A DNA stretch of 64,000 nt from ZC4RG19 sp017577565 (GCA_047459075.1 VSCH01000009.1:18471-82470), one strand, 5' to 3'. Positions 49,087 through 58,141 are shown, counted from the first letter of the stretch. Translations and numbers: made by a program. The notes: generated from the sequence alone by a model not told the origin.

Positions 49087-50004
49087 ATGCCCATCACGCC
49101 CACCCCGAAGATCTGGTTCAACGGTGAGCTGATCCCGTGGGACGACGCCAAGATCCACGTCCTGACCCACTCGCTGCACTACGGGATGGGCGTCTTCGAG
49201 GGCATCCGCGCCTACGAGACCGACGACGGCCCCGCGGTGTTCCGCCTCACCGACCACATGCGGCGGTTCGACGCCTCGGCCCGCATCCTCATGATGGACC
49301 TGCCCTACTCGGTCGACGAGATGGTGCAGGCGGTCAAGGACACCGTGCGCTCGACCGGCCTGAGCTCCTGCTACATCCGGCCGATCGCCTTCTACGGCTA
49401 CGGCGAGATGGGGCTCAACACCATCCCCTGCGAGGTCGACGTGGCGATCGCCTGCTGGCCGTGGGGCGCCTACCTGGGCGACGACGCGCTCACCACGGGC
49501 GTGCGCATGAAGATCTCGTCGTGGTTCCGCCACGACCACAACATCATGCCGCCGGCCGCCAAGACGACCGGCAACTACGTCAACAGCTCGCTGGCCAAGG
49601 TCGAGGCGCTGAAGGCCGGCTACGACGAGGCCATCCTGCTCAACCGGGCCGGCATGGTCGCCGAGTGCACCGGCGAGAACGTCTTCGTCGCCCGGAACGG
49701 CAAGCTGATCACGCCGCCGCTGTCGGCCGGCGCCCTCGAGGGCATCACGCAGAGCACGGTCATCGCCATCGCCCGCGACCTCGGCTTCGAGGTCGAGCTG
49801 GGCGACCTGTCCCGCAGCGACCTCTACGTCGCGGAGGAGATGTTCGTCTGCGGCACCGCGGCCGAGGTGTCCTCGGTGCGCTCGGTCGACGACCGCGAGA
49901 TCCCCTGCCCGGGGCCGATGACCCTCGCCATCGGCGAGGAGTACCAGCGCGTCGTGCGGGGCAAGGTCGACCGCTACAAGGACTGGGTGGAGCATGTCGG
50001 GTGA
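49087..50004 (+). CDS. ilvE: branched-chain amino acid aminotransferase
   Basis: IlvE is a fold-type IV PLP aminotransferase that makes valine, leucine and isoleucine from their 2-oxo acids with glutamate. The 305-residue protein has the opening FNGELIPWDDAKIHVLTH, the PLP-lysine region AKTTGNYVNSSLAK (near 158-171) and the GITQSTV cofactor phosphate site (near 219-225). It is 31 bases downstream of leuB; its 3' end overlaps the cimA start by 11 bases, so all three genes form one operon. Confidence 0.95.
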   Translation: MPITPTPKIWFNGELIPWDDAKIHVLTHSLHYGMGVFEGIRAYETDDGPAVFRLTDHMRRFDASARILMMDLPYSVDEMVQAVKDTVRSTGLSSCYIRPIAFYGYGEMGLNTIPCEVDVAIACWPWGAYLGDDALTTGVRMKISSWFRHDHNIMPPAAKTTGNYVNSSLAKVEALKAGYDEAILLNRAGMVAECTGENVFVARNGKLITPPLSAGALEGITQSTVIAIARDLGFEVELGDLSRSDLYVAEEMFVCGTAAEVSSVRSVDDREIPCPGPMTLAIGEEYQRVVRGKVDRYKDWVEHVG

Positions 50005-51634
50005 CCCACGCCCCGACGCGCTGCCCGACGCGGTCGACATCTTCGACACGACGCTGCGGGACGGCGCGCAGTTCGAGGGCATCTCGCTGACGGTCGAGGA
50101 CAAGCTGCGGGTCGCCGAGCAGCTCGACTGGCTGGGCGTCCGCTGGATCGAGGGCGGCTACCCGCAGGCCAACCCCCGCGACGCCGAGTTCTTCCGCCGG
50201 GCGGCCGACGAGCTGCGCCTCGAGACGGCGACGCTCGTCGCCTTCGGCTCGACCCGGAAGCCGCACGGCAAGGTCGACGTCGACCCGACGCTCGAGGCGC
50301 TGGTGTCGTCGGGCGTGTCGACGTCGTGCATCGTCGGCAAGAGCTCGGCCTTCCACGTCACCGAGGCCCTCGGCACGACCCTCGACGAGGGCGTGGCCAT
50401 GGTGTCCGACTCGGTGCGCTTCCTGCGCCGGGCCGGCCACCGGGTGTTCTTCGACGCCGAGCACTTCTTCGACGGCTACAAGCTCGACCCCGAGTACGCC
50501 CTGCGGGTGCTGGAGGCGGCCGCCACCGAGGGCGCCGAGGTGCTCGTGCTGTGCGACACCAACGGCGGCTCGCTGCCCCACGAGGTGCAGCGCATCGTCG
50601 CCGAGGTCCGCAGCTACTTCGGCGACGACGTGCAGCTCGGCATCCACACGCAGAACGACACCGGCTGCGCGGTCGCCAACTCGATCGCCGCGGTGCTGTC
50701 GGGCGCCACCCACGTCCAGGGCACCGTCAACGGCTACGGCGAGCGCACCGGCAACGCCAACCTCATGACGGTGATCCCCGACCTCGAGCTGAAGCTCGGG
50801 GTCACCTGCCTGCCGGAGGGGCGTCTCGAGCGCCTGACCGCGGTCAGCCGCCACGTCGCCGAGCTGGTCAACCTGCCGCCCAACAGCGCCGACCCCTACG
50901 TCGGCGCCTCGGCGTTCGCCCACAAGGGCGGGCTGCACACCTCGGCGCTCGGCAAGGTCGGTGGCGTCAGCTACGAGCACGTCGACCCGGCGCTCGTCGG
51001 CAACAGCACGCGCATCCTCGTCTCCGACCTCGGCGGTCGCACCGGCATGGCCCTCAAGGCCCGGGAGCTCGGCATCGAGCTCGACGAGCGGGCCGCGGCC
51101 GAGCTGACCGAGCGGCTCAAGCGCCTGGAGGCCGAGGGCTACCAGTTCGAGGCCGCCGACGCCTCGCTGGAGCTGCTGATGCGCGAGGCGACCGGGTGGA
51201 CGCAGCCGTTCTTCCGGCTCGAGGGCTACCGGGTCACGACCTACCACCGCAACGCCCTGCGGAGCGGCGCCCCCATCGAGGACGGCGAGGCGATCATCGA
51301 CACCGAGGCATCGGTCAAGATCTGGGTCGGCGACACCCGCTCGGTGGCGATCGGCGAGGGCAACGGCCCGGTCAACGCGCTCGACCAGGCGCTGCGCTCG
51401 GTGCTCTCGGAGCACTACCCGCAGCTGCGGCGGGTGCACCTGACCGACTTCAAGGTGCGGGTGATCGAGGGCTCCGGGGACACCGGCGCCGTGGTGCGGG
51501 TGCTCATCGACTCGACCGACGGCGACCGCACGTGGTCCACGGTGGGCGTCGACACCAACGTCATCGAGGCGTCCTGGCAGGCGCTCGTCGACTCCCTGGT
51601 CTACGGCATCCTGCACACGCCCGAGGAGGGCTGA
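49994..51634 (+). CDS. cimA: (R)-citramalate synthase
   Basis: CimA condenses pyruvate and acetyl-CoA to citramalate, the first step of threonine-independent isoleucine synthesis. The 546-residue protein belongs to the LeuA-like DRE-TIM family, CimA branch: DTTLRDGAQFEGIS near residue 16, HTQNDTGCAVANS near 218, GTVNGYGERTGNANL near 239, and a C-terminal LeuA-type allosteric domain. It differs clearly from the LeuA at 25327. LeuCD and LeuB, also in this window, would complete the route to 2-oxobutyrate. The ATG start lies inside ilvE. Confidence 0.9.
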   Translation: MSGDPRPDALPDAVDIFDTTLRDGAQFEGISLTVEDKLRVAEQLDWLGVRWIEGGYPQANPRDAEFFRRAADELRLETATLVAFGSTRKPHGKVDVDPTLEALVSSGVSTSCIVGKSSAFHVTEALGTTLDEGVAMVSDSVRFLRRAGHRVFFDAEHFFDGYKLDPEYALRVLEAAATEGAEVLVLCDTNGGSLPHEVQRIVAEVRSYFGDDVQLGIHTQNDTGCAVANSIAAVLSGATHVQGTVNGYGERTGNANLMTVIPDLELKLGVTCLPEGRLERLTAVSRHVAELVNLPPNSADPYVGASAFAHKGGLHTSALGKVGGVSYEHVDPALVGNSTRILVSDLGGRTGMALKARELGIELDERAAAELTERLKRLEAEGYQFEAADASLELLMREATGWTQPFFRLEGYRVTTYHRNALRSGAPIEDGEAIIDTEASVKIWVGDTRSVAIGEGNGPVNALDQALRSVLSEHYPQLRRVHLTDFKVRVIEGSGDTGAVVRVLIDSTDGDRTWSTVGVDTNVIEASWQALVDSLVYGILHTPEEG

Positions 51635-51700
51635 GCCGCCCCGTCGGGGGCCGCCGGGACATTCGTCCGGGCGGGCGCGGCGCGCCTAGCCTGCGGGGCC

Positions 51701-52219
51701 GTGGCCGCCCCCGAGTACGTCCCCCAGCCACCGGTCCGGCACGTGCGCAGCTACGAGTCGCCGCCCCGGCGGCCGGAGCCGTGGTTCCCCGACCGGCCGG
51801 GCGAGCTCGACGGCGGGTTCCGGTGGCGCGACCGCTTCGGCGCGCCGGGGCCCGACCAGGGCTACGTCTACGTGCTCGCCCGCCGCTTCCGGGGCCGGCT
51901 GACGCTCGCCCCCGACGAGGACGAGGACGACACGATCGCCGGCTGCGCCGCGGTGGCGCTGAAGCGGGCCTCGCTCTTCGGCCGGGCGCCGGTGGTCCAC
52001 GACCTGACCGTGGCCTTCACCGTGTGGGGCTTCCTGGGGGACGCCCCGCCCGACCTCATCGCCTTCCGGCAGCCGCTGTTCGCCGGGGTGGCGAACCCGC
52101 ACCACTACCCGGAGCAGCGGCGCATCGCCGACCTCGTGCCCGAGGACGTGCTGCGTCGCACGCCCCGGCAGGTCGCCGACGCCCACCGGGCGAACTGGAA
52201 GAGCCTGCTGAGGATCTGA
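51701..52219 (+). CDS. conserved-looking protein of unknown function
   Basis: The 172-residue soluble protein is rich in Pro, Arg and aromatic residues. It has an opening Pro/Arg-rich arm, a central mixed alpha/beta region (TIAGCAAVALKRASLFGRAPVVHD), and an end HHYPEQRRIADLVPEDVLRRTP. I do not recognise the family. The GTG at 51701 is eight bases after TAGCCT (51687-51692), the leaderless layout of neighbouring real genes, and codon use is normal. It follows cimA by about 65 bases and may be transcribed on its own. Confidence 0.65.
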   Translation: MAAPEYVPQPPVRHVRSYESPPRRPEPWFPDRPGELDGGFRWRDRFGAPGPDQGYVYVLARRFRGRLTLAPDEDEDDTIAGCAAVALKRASLFGRAPVVHDLTVAFTVWGFLGDAPPDLIAFRQPLFAGVANPHHYPEQRRIADLVPEDVLRRTPRQVADAHRANWKSLLRI

Positions 52220-52304
52220 CGCCCACCGGGTGACCGGTGGCGCGCCTCGCCCGACGGCCCGGGGCCGGACGGGCGGCGCCGGCGCGCCCGCCCGCCGGGA
52301 CCCC

Positions 52305-52359
52305 TTGCGCTGTGCCGTGCGTCACATCTATGGTCGCAGCATCTGACGATCCGTCAGAT
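52305..52359 (+). promoter_or_regulatory. promoter and palindromic operator of the ABC transporter operon
   Basis: TTGCGC (52305-52310) and TATGGT (52329-52334) are 18 bases apart. The palindrome ATCTGACGATCCGTCAGAT (52341-52359) starts seven bases after the -10, so it covers the transcription start. Arms of eight bases around a three-base spacer suggest a TetR- or GntR-type repressor. The CTGACGA half-site recurs upstream of the fadD-like gene. Confidence 0.6.
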
Positions 52360-52385
52360 CTGGGGGAGCGACCGGGGGGATCACC

Positions 52386-53612
52386 GTGGGACGACGGAGC
52401 CATCGCCTGGTGGGTTCGCTGCTCGCGCTGTCGCTGCTGGCGGCGGCGTGCGGCGACGACGACGACGGGGACGACGCGGCCGCCGACGAGTCGGCCGCCG
52501 GCGGGACGACCACGACGACCGCGCCCGACTACGAGCTCGAGGAGCCGCTGCGGATCGTCGCGGTGATCTCCGAGCCGGGCGGCTCGGACCCGAACGCGGT
52601 GCCCGACTACGTCGACGGCATCGAGATGGCGATCGCCGAGATCAACGAGGCCGGCGGGCTCGGCGGGCACCCGATCGAGTTCGAGGCCGTCGAGACGCCC
52701 GCCGTCGGCGACGAGATCACCAACTCGCTCAACCTGGCGCTGGAGGAGGACCCCGACGTCCTGCTCGGCCCCGTCTCCAGCACGGCGGTGCTGGCGATGG
52801 CCGAGCGCGTCGACGCCGCCGGGGTCCCGATGATCCACAACACGACCGAGCCGAAGGTGGCCGGCGACGGCGAGGCCGGCAGCCCGTGGATCTTCGGCAA
52901 CCGCCCGCCCAACGACGGTGCGGCCCGCATCGCCGCCCGCTACGCCGTCGAGGAGCTGGGCGCCGAGGAGATCGGCCAGCTCTACGTCAACACCGCCTTC
53001 GGCCAGTCGGGCAACGAGGCCCAGGACGCCGAGATCGAGGAGCTCGGCGCCGAGGTCGCGGCCGAGCGCTCCTTCGAGTTCAACGCCACCGACCTCACCG
53101 AGGCCGTGCTCGCCATGGAGGACGTCGACGTCGTCCTCGACTGGGGGACGCCGGCGACCGTCGGCCTCGCCGTCAACACGCTGGCCCAGCAGGGCCTCGC
53201 GGACGTGCCCCACATCGGCCCGGGCTCGGTCGGGTTCTCGTTCTTCGCCGACATCGTCGGCGACGAGAGCCTGCTGGAGGGCGTGCTCGGCGTCGTGGAC
53301 TGCAACCCGGCCGACGACGACCGCGAGGGGGTCGAGGCCTGGCACGACGCCTTCGTCGAGGAGTACGGCTACGAGCCGAGCTACGGCGCGGCGCAGATGT
53401 ACGACGCGGTCCACATCGTCGCCGCGATCGTCAACGAGGCGCAGGCCGCCGACCCCGAGACCATCCGGCAGGGCCTGGAGTCGCTCGACGGCCACGAGGG
53501 GATCTGCGCCACCTACAGCAACGAGAACAACGTGCTGCAGCACTCCAGCGTCGTCGTGCGGTTCGAGGACGGCTCGCTCGTCACCGAGAAGACCTACGAC
53601 GACGTGGGCTGA
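52386..53612 (+). CDS. HAAT-family ABC transporter substrate-binding lipoprotein (LivJ-like)
   Basis: The 408-residue precursor has a lipoprotein signal ending LLAAACGDDDD (Cys near 22), an Asp/Ala-rich linker, and a type I periplasmic-binding domain (leucine-binding-protein-like; EPLRIVAVISEPGGSDPNAVPDYVDGIEMAI read near 58-88). It is the first of five genes for one importer. Substrates of this family include branched-chain amino acids, amides, urea and aromatic acids. The neighbouring biosynthetic genes make branched-chain amino acids plausible, but the operator type leaves other substrates open. Confidence 0.88.
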   Translation: MGRRSHRLVGSLLALSLLAAACGDDDDGDDAAADESAAGGTTTTTAPDYELEEPLRIVAVISEPGGSDPNAVPDYVDGIEMAIAEINEAGGLGGHPIEFEAVETPAVGDEITNSLNLALEEDPDVLLGPVSSTAVLAMAERVDAAGVPMIHNTTEPKVAGDGEAGSPWIFGNRPPNDGAARIAARYAVEELGAEEIGQLYVNTAFGQSGNEAQDAEIEELGAEVAAERSFEFNATDLTEAVLAMEDVDVVLDWGTPATVGLAVNTLAQQGLADVPHIGPGSVGFSFFADIVGDESLLEGVLGVVDCNPADDDREGVEAWHDAFVEEYGYEPSYGAAQMYDAVHIVAAIVNEAQAADPETIRQGLESLDGHEGICATYSNENNVLQHSSVVVRFEDGSLVTEKTYDDVG

Positions 53613-53619
53613 GCCGGCG

Positions 53620-54495
53620 GTGGAGCGCTTCGTCTCCCTGTTCGTGACCGGCGTGGCCCAGGGCGCGGTGTTCGCCGTCGTCGCCCTGGGCTTCCTCCTC
53701 ATCCACAAGGCGACCGGCGTCATCAACTTCGCCCAGGGCGACCTGGTGACGCTCGGGGCCTACATCGCCATCTGGGCCGCCACCGACCTGGAGCTGCCGC
53801 TCCTCGGCGCCTACGCGGTCGCCGTCGCCGCGCTGGCCGCCGTCGGCGTGCTGATCGAGCGGTTCGCCTACGCGCCCATCCGCGACCGCTCGATCCACGT
53901 CGTGGTGATCTCGACGCTGGGGGCGGCGCTCGTCATCCGGGCGGTCATCGTGCTGTGGCGGGGCACCTCGCCCACCCGGCTGCGGGGGCCGCTCGGGTTC
54001 GAGGTCGTCGAGGTGCTCGGCGCCCGGATCCCGAAGCAGAACCTGCTGATCATCGGCGTCACCGCGGTGTGCGTGGCCGCCCTCTGGCTGCTGTTCCACC
54101 GCACGCAGTTCGGCCGGCAGGTCCGGGCGCTGGCCAGCGACCGCATGGCGGCCCAGATGCAGGGCATCCGGGTGGCCCGCATGTCGATGCTGACCTTCGG
54201 CCTGGCCGGCGGGCTGTCGGCCCTGGCCGGCGTGCTCATCGCCCCCACCCGGGCGGTCACGGTCGACCTCGGGTTCGGGCCGATGCTCTACGCCTTCGCC
54301 GCCTCGATCCTCGGCGGCATGGGCAGCATCGGCGGGGTGGTGGTCGGGGCGCTGGCCATCGGGCTGGTCCAGCAGCTGGGCGGCGGCTACCTCAGCCCCG
54401 ACTACGCCGAGGTCTACCCGTTCGTGCTCATGCTGCTGGTCATCGCCCTGCGGCCGCAGGGCGTCCTCGGGAGCGAGGTCCGTGCCCGGCTCTGA
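53620..54495 (+). CDS. HAAT-family ABC transporter permease (LivH-like)
   Basis: The 291-residue protein has about eight membrane segments. The opening GVAQGAVFAVVALGFLLIHKATGVINFAQGDL is diagnostic of LivH-type permeases, and the later GGMGSIGG loop contacts the ATPases. GTG 53620 is eight bases after the binding-protein stop; the frame is open further upstream by chance. Its 3' end overlaps the LivM-like gene by 14 bases. Confidence 0.9.
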   Translation: MERFVSLFVTGVAQGAVFAVVALGFLLIHKATGVINFAQGDLVTLGAYIAIWAATDLELPLLGAYAVAVAALAAVGVLIERFAYAPIRDRSIHVVVISTLGAALVIRAVIVLWRGTSPTRLRGPLGFEVVEVLGARIPKQNLLIIGVTAVCVAALWLLFHRTQFGRQVRALASDRMAAQMQGIRVARMSMLTFGLAGGLSALAGVLIAPTRAVTVDLGFGPMLYAFAASILGGMGSIGGVVVGALAIGLVQQLGGGYLSPDYAEVYPFVLMLLVIALRPQGVLGSEVRARL

Positions 54496-55543
54496 GGTCG
54501 GCACCGCCCCGGTGGCCGCCGAGCCGGCGGCCCGGCCGGCCCGGGACCGCGACGTCCGCCCGCCCGTCTACCGGCAGCGGCAGCTCCACGGCGTCGCCGC
54601 CGTCGCCGCCCTGGTCGTGGCGCTGAGCCTCGGCGTGGACAGCGCCTTCGGCCACGGGCTGCTGCACTCCTGGCTGATCTACTCGGTCGTCGGGCTGGGC
54701 TTCTACCTGGTCTTCTCCCTCTCGGGGCAGTTCGCGTTCAGTCAGGGGGCGTTCGTCGGCCTCGGGGCCTACGCGTCGGTGTGGGCCTCGGAGGGCCGGT
54801 CGTTCGCCTGGGGCCTCCTCGCCGCGGTCGTGCTCAGCGCGGCGGTGGCGCTGGCCTTCGCGGTGCTGGTCGTGCGCAGCGACCACTTCTACTTCGCCAT
54901 CGCCACGCTGGCCTTCAGCCACATCGCGCTCATCGTGTTCCGGGAGCTCGAGTCGTTCACCGCGCCCGGCGGTGAGATCGTCGGCATCCCGAAGCCGGAC
55001 CTCTTCGGCCACCGGTTCGCGTCGGGGCAGGACCTGGCGCTGCTCCTCGGCGCCTTCCTCGTCCTCGCCCTGCTCCTCACCGCCCTGGTCGAGCGGTCGC
55101 CGCTGCGGCGCGAGGCGGTGGCCTTCCGGGACAACCGGCAGGTGGCGGCGACGGTCGGCGTGCCGGTGCTGCGGCTGCGGCTCGGCATGTTCGTGCTCGG
55201 CTCGACCTACGCCGGCGTCGCCGGGTGCCTGTTCGCCCACACGTCCGGCTTCATCAGCACCGAGTCCTTCGCGCTCGAGCTCGGCATCGACATCTTCCTC
55301 GTCGTGCTGCTGGGCGGCGCCGGGTCGATGTGGGGGCCCGTGCTCGGCGCGGCCTTCGTCGTGTGGGCGCCGGAGCAGCTGCGGTTCGTGGGGGAGTACC
55401 GGGCGCTGATCTACGGCGCCCTGCTGGTCGCGGTCGTCGTCGCCTTCCCCGGCGGCCTCGTCGGCCTCGTCGAGGCGGCGGGCCGGTGGCTGCGCCGGGG
55501 CCGGGGCGCGGTGCGGCTGCGGTCCGTGGGGGAGCGGGCGTGA
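54482..55543 (+). CDS. HAAT-family ABC transporter permease (LivM-like)
   Basis: The 353-residue protein has about nine to ten membrane segments after a basic cytosolic N-terminus. SGQFAFSQGAFVGLGAYAS (near 81-99) and the GGAGSMWGPVLGA loop (near 278-290) are typical of LivM. It pairs with the LivH-like permease. The GTG start overlaps the preceding gene and the stop overlaps the LivG-like start (GTGA), so translation is coupled. Confidence 0.9.
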   Translation: MPGSEVGTAPVAAEPAARPARDRDVRPPVYRQRQLHGVAAVAALVVALSLGVDSAFGHGLLHSWLIYSVVGLGFYLVFSLSGQFAFSQGAFVGLGAYASVWASEGRSFAWGLLAAVVLSAAVALAFAVLVVRSDHFYFAIATLAFSHIALIVFRELESFTAPGGEIVGIPKPDLFGHRFASGQDLALLLGAFLVLALLLTALVERSPLRREAVAFRDNRQVAATVGVPVLRLRLGMFVLGSTYAGVAGCLFAHTSGFISTESFALELGIDIFLVVLLGGAGSMWGPVLGAAFVVWAPEQLRFVGEYRALIYGALLVAVVVAFPGGLVGLVEAAGRWLRRGRGAVRLRSVGERA

Positions 55544-56307
55544 CGCTGCGGGCCGCGGGGATCGCCGTGCACTTCGGTGCCCTGCGCGCCGTCGACGGCG
55601 TCGACCTGGCGGTCGGCCCGGGCGAGGCGGTCGGCATGGTCGGGCCCAACGGCTCGGGCAAGTCGACCTTCCTCAACGCGGTCACCGGGGTCGTGGCGGC
55701 CCGAGGGTCGCTGGAGGTCGCCGGCCGGCGCGTCCCGCTCGGGCGGCCGGGGGCGATCCGGCGGGCCGGCCTGGCCCGCACCTTCCAGTCGCCCCAGACC
55801 TTCCGGGAGCTGACCTGCATCGAGAACGTGTTGCTGGCCGACCGCGACCGGCACGCCACCGGCCTGGCCGGCGCCTGGCTGGGCCGGCGGGCGATGTGGC
55901 GGCGAGAGCGCCGGCGCTGGGCCCGGGCGCTGGCGGCGCTCGACCGGGTCGGCCTGGCCGACCGGGCCGAGGAGCCGGCCGGGCTGCTGTCCTACGGCCA
56001 GCAGCGGATGCTGGAGCTGGCCCGGGCGCTGGTCGGCGAGCCGGCCGTGCTGGTGGCCGACGAGCCCTCGGCCGGGCTCGACGACACCGAGACCGCAGAG
56101 CTGGCCCGCCTGCTCGGCGACCTGCCGGCCCGGGGCGTGTCGCTGCTCGTCGTCGACCACAAGCTCGACCTCGTCGAGCAGGTGGCCGACCGGGTCGTCG
56201 TCATGCAGCTCGGCCGGGTGATCGCGGACGGGCCGCCGGCGGAGGTGTGGCGCCGGGACGAGGTGGTCGAGGCCTACCTCGGCCGGCGGGGAGCGGCGAG
56301 GGGCTGA
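55540..56307 (+). CDS. HAAT-family ABC transporter ATP-binding protein (LivG-like)
   Basis: The 255-residue ATPase has Walker A GPNGSGKST (35-43), the Q-loop region RTFQSPQTF, the signature LSYGQQRMLELARAL (Tyr in place of the usual Gly in LSGGQ) and Walker B VLVADEPSAGLD. LivG-type proteins drive import with LivF. The GTG at 55540 overlaps the permease stop by four bases. Confidence 0.9.
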   Translation: MTLRAAGIAVHFGALRAVDGVDLAVGPGEAVGMVGPNGSGKSTFLNAVTGVVAARGSLEVAGRRVPLGRPGAIRRAGLARTFQSPQTFRELTCIENVLLADRDRHATGLAGAWLGRRAMWRRERRRWARALAALDRVGLADRAEEPAGLLSYGQQRMLELARALVGEPAVLVADEPSAGLDDTETAELARLLGDLPARGVSLLVVDHKLDLVEQVADRVVVMQLGRVIADGPPAEVWRRDEVVEAYLGRRGAARG

Positions 56308-56308
56308 C

Positions 56309-57028
56309 GTGCTCGAGGTGCGCGACCTGCGGGTGACCTACGGGACGACCGTCGCCGTCGACGGCGTCGACCTGGACGTCGGCGGGGGCGAGATCGTCGC
56401 CCTGCTCGGCCCCAACGGCGCCGGCAAGACCTCGACGCTGCGGGCGATCAGCCGGGTCGTCCCCGCCACCGGGACGATCACCTTCGACGGCGAGCCGGTC
56501 GGGGCGCTGCGCCCCGAGGCCGTCGCCCGCCGCGGGCTCGTGCACGTGCCCGAGGGCCGGCACGTCTTCCCCAACCTGAGCGTGCACGAGAACCTGCTCG
56601 TCGGCCGCTCGGCCCGCGACGGCCGGCCCTCGGCGTTCGAGGTCGACGACGTCTACGACCTGTTCCCCGAGCTCGTGCCGCTGCGCTCGCGCGCCGGCTG
56701 GGCGCTGTCCGGCGGCGAGCAGCAGATGGTGGCGATCGGCCGGGGCCTGCTGGCCGCGCCCCGGCTGCTGCTGCTCGACGAGCCGTCGCTCGGCCTGGCG
56801 CCGACGGTGGTCGACCGCGTCTACGCGGTGCTGACCGAGGTCGCCGGCCGGGTGCCGCTGCTCCTCGTCGAGCAGGACACCGAGCGGGCCCTCCGCCTCG
56901 CCGCCCGGGCCTACGTCATGGCGGCCGGCCGCGTCGCCCTGTCGGGCCCGGCCGGCGAGGTCGCCGGCCGCGACGAGCTGGTCGCGAGCTACCTCGGGCG
57001 GACCGCGACCGTGCGCGACGGCGCCTGA
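56309..57028 (+). CDS. HAAT-family ABC transporter ATP-binding protein (LivF-like)
   Basis: The 239-residue ATPase has Walker A GPNGAGKTS (near 34-42), the HVPEGRHVFPNLSVHENL stretch typical of LivF, the signature LSGGEQQMVAIGRGL and Walker B LLLLDEPSLGLAP. It starts one base after the LivG-like stop and ends the operon. The 213 bases after it hold TAGGGT- and TAGACT-like boxes near 57127 and 57176 that may be the promoter of the next gene. Confidence 0.92.
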   Translation: MLEVRDLRVTYGTTVAVDGVDLDVGGGEIVALLGPNGAGKTSTLRAISRVVPATGTITFDGEPVGALRPEAVARRGLVHVPEGRHVFPNLSVHENLLVGRSARDGRPSAFEVDDVYDLFPELVPLRSRAGWALSGGEQQMVAIGRGLLAAPRLLLLDEPSLGLAPTVVDRVYAVLTEVAGRVPLLLVEQDTERALRLAARAYVMAAGRVALSGPAGEVAGRDELVASYLGRTATVRDGA

Positions 57029-57241
57029 CCGCCGGCCCACCGACGCCGCGGCGGGGCCGTGCACCGGCCCGTCCGCCGGGCGCGATCGCGGGGCTGGGGA
57101 CGGGTGCCGCGCGGGTACGGGGGCCGTAGGGTGACCGCCGACGGCGGTGGACCGCCACGAGGCGGTCGCTCACCGTAGACTTCCGGTCACCCTGAGTCAC
57201 CCGACTGTTCTCCCCCGACACGACGTCCTGCGAGGTGGCCC

Positions 57242-58141
57242 GTGACAGGCAGTCCGTGGAACCCGCCCACCGGCGAACCCAACGACGTTCCCGTCCGCCC
57301 TCTCGACGCCCGTCGTGACATCGAGGACGCGATCGCGGCCGCCCGCCTGGCCGACCGCGACCTGCGGGCCCGGGCGCTGGCGGCGGCGACCGACCGGGCC
57401 CGGGCGGCGGCCGAGCTGCCCGGGGTCGCCGAGCGCGCGGACGAGGCCCGCCGCCTGGTCGCCCGGGCGCTGACCAGCGAGCGGGACGCCCGCCGGGCCG
57501 GCCGGCGCGACGAGGCGGCCCGCTACGACGGCGCCGCCCGGGTCTTCGCCCTCCGGCTGCGCGATGCGCGCGCCGAGCACGAGGCGCTCGAGCGGCGGAT
57601 CGCGGCCGCCACCGAGGAGATCGAGCGGGTCCGGCGGAGCTGCGAGGAGAACGCCGGTCGCGTCCAGGCGGTGGCCGCGGCCCGCCTGCCCATGCTGCGG
57701 GGCCGCAAGGCGGCCAGGACCGGGCAGCTCGTCGAGGACGTCCTCGCCGAGCTGCGCCGCCCGATCGACGACCTCGTCGCCCAGGCCGAGGCGGCGGCCC
57801 GCGACGCCGCTGCCCGCGACGCCGAGGCGCCGGTCGACCCGTCCGAGCTGGCGGTGGCCGACGAGGACCTCGAGCGCGAGGTCGACCTCGACGCCGCCGA
57901 TGCCGTCCTGGCCGACCTGCGGGCCGAGCTGGGCATCGACGCGCCCGGGCCCGGCGACCCCGGCGACGGGGCGCAGGAGGGCACGGCGGAGGACGCCGCG
58001 GACCCTCGGCCGGCGGCGGCTGAGCCGGAGGGCGGCGCCGCCGCCGAGGCCGGCGAGGCCGCCGAGCCGTCCGGGGACGGCGACCGGCCGGCCGGCCCGT
58101 CGCCGGCGGGCCCGCGGGTGGTCCCCGCGGCCCGGGCCTGA
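57242..58141 (+). CDS. coiled-coil protein of unknown function
   Basis: The 299-residue cytosolic protein has a long Ala/Arg/Glu-rich helical region (about 25-190) likely to form a coiled coil, reminiscent of PspA-like or DivIVA-like proteins but without a clear family motif. It is followed by an acidic segment and a Pro/Ala/Gly-rich disordered tail. GTG 57242 has GAGGTGG upstream. It precedes gltX by about 95 bases. No function is inferred. Confidence 0.6.
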   Translation: MTGSPWNPPTGEPNDVPVRPLDARRDIEDAIAAARLADRDLRARALAAATDRARAAAELPGVAERADEARRLVARALTSERDARRAGRRDEAARYDGAARVFALRLRDARAEHEALERRIAAATEEIERVRRSCEENAGRVQAVAAARLPMLRGRKAARTGQLVEDVLAELRRPIDDLVAQAEAAARDAAARDAEAPVDPSELAVADEDLEREVDLDAADAVLADLRAELGIDAPGPGDPGDGAQEGTAEDAADPRPAAAEPEGGAAAEAGEAAEPSGDGDRPAGPSPAGPRVVPAARA

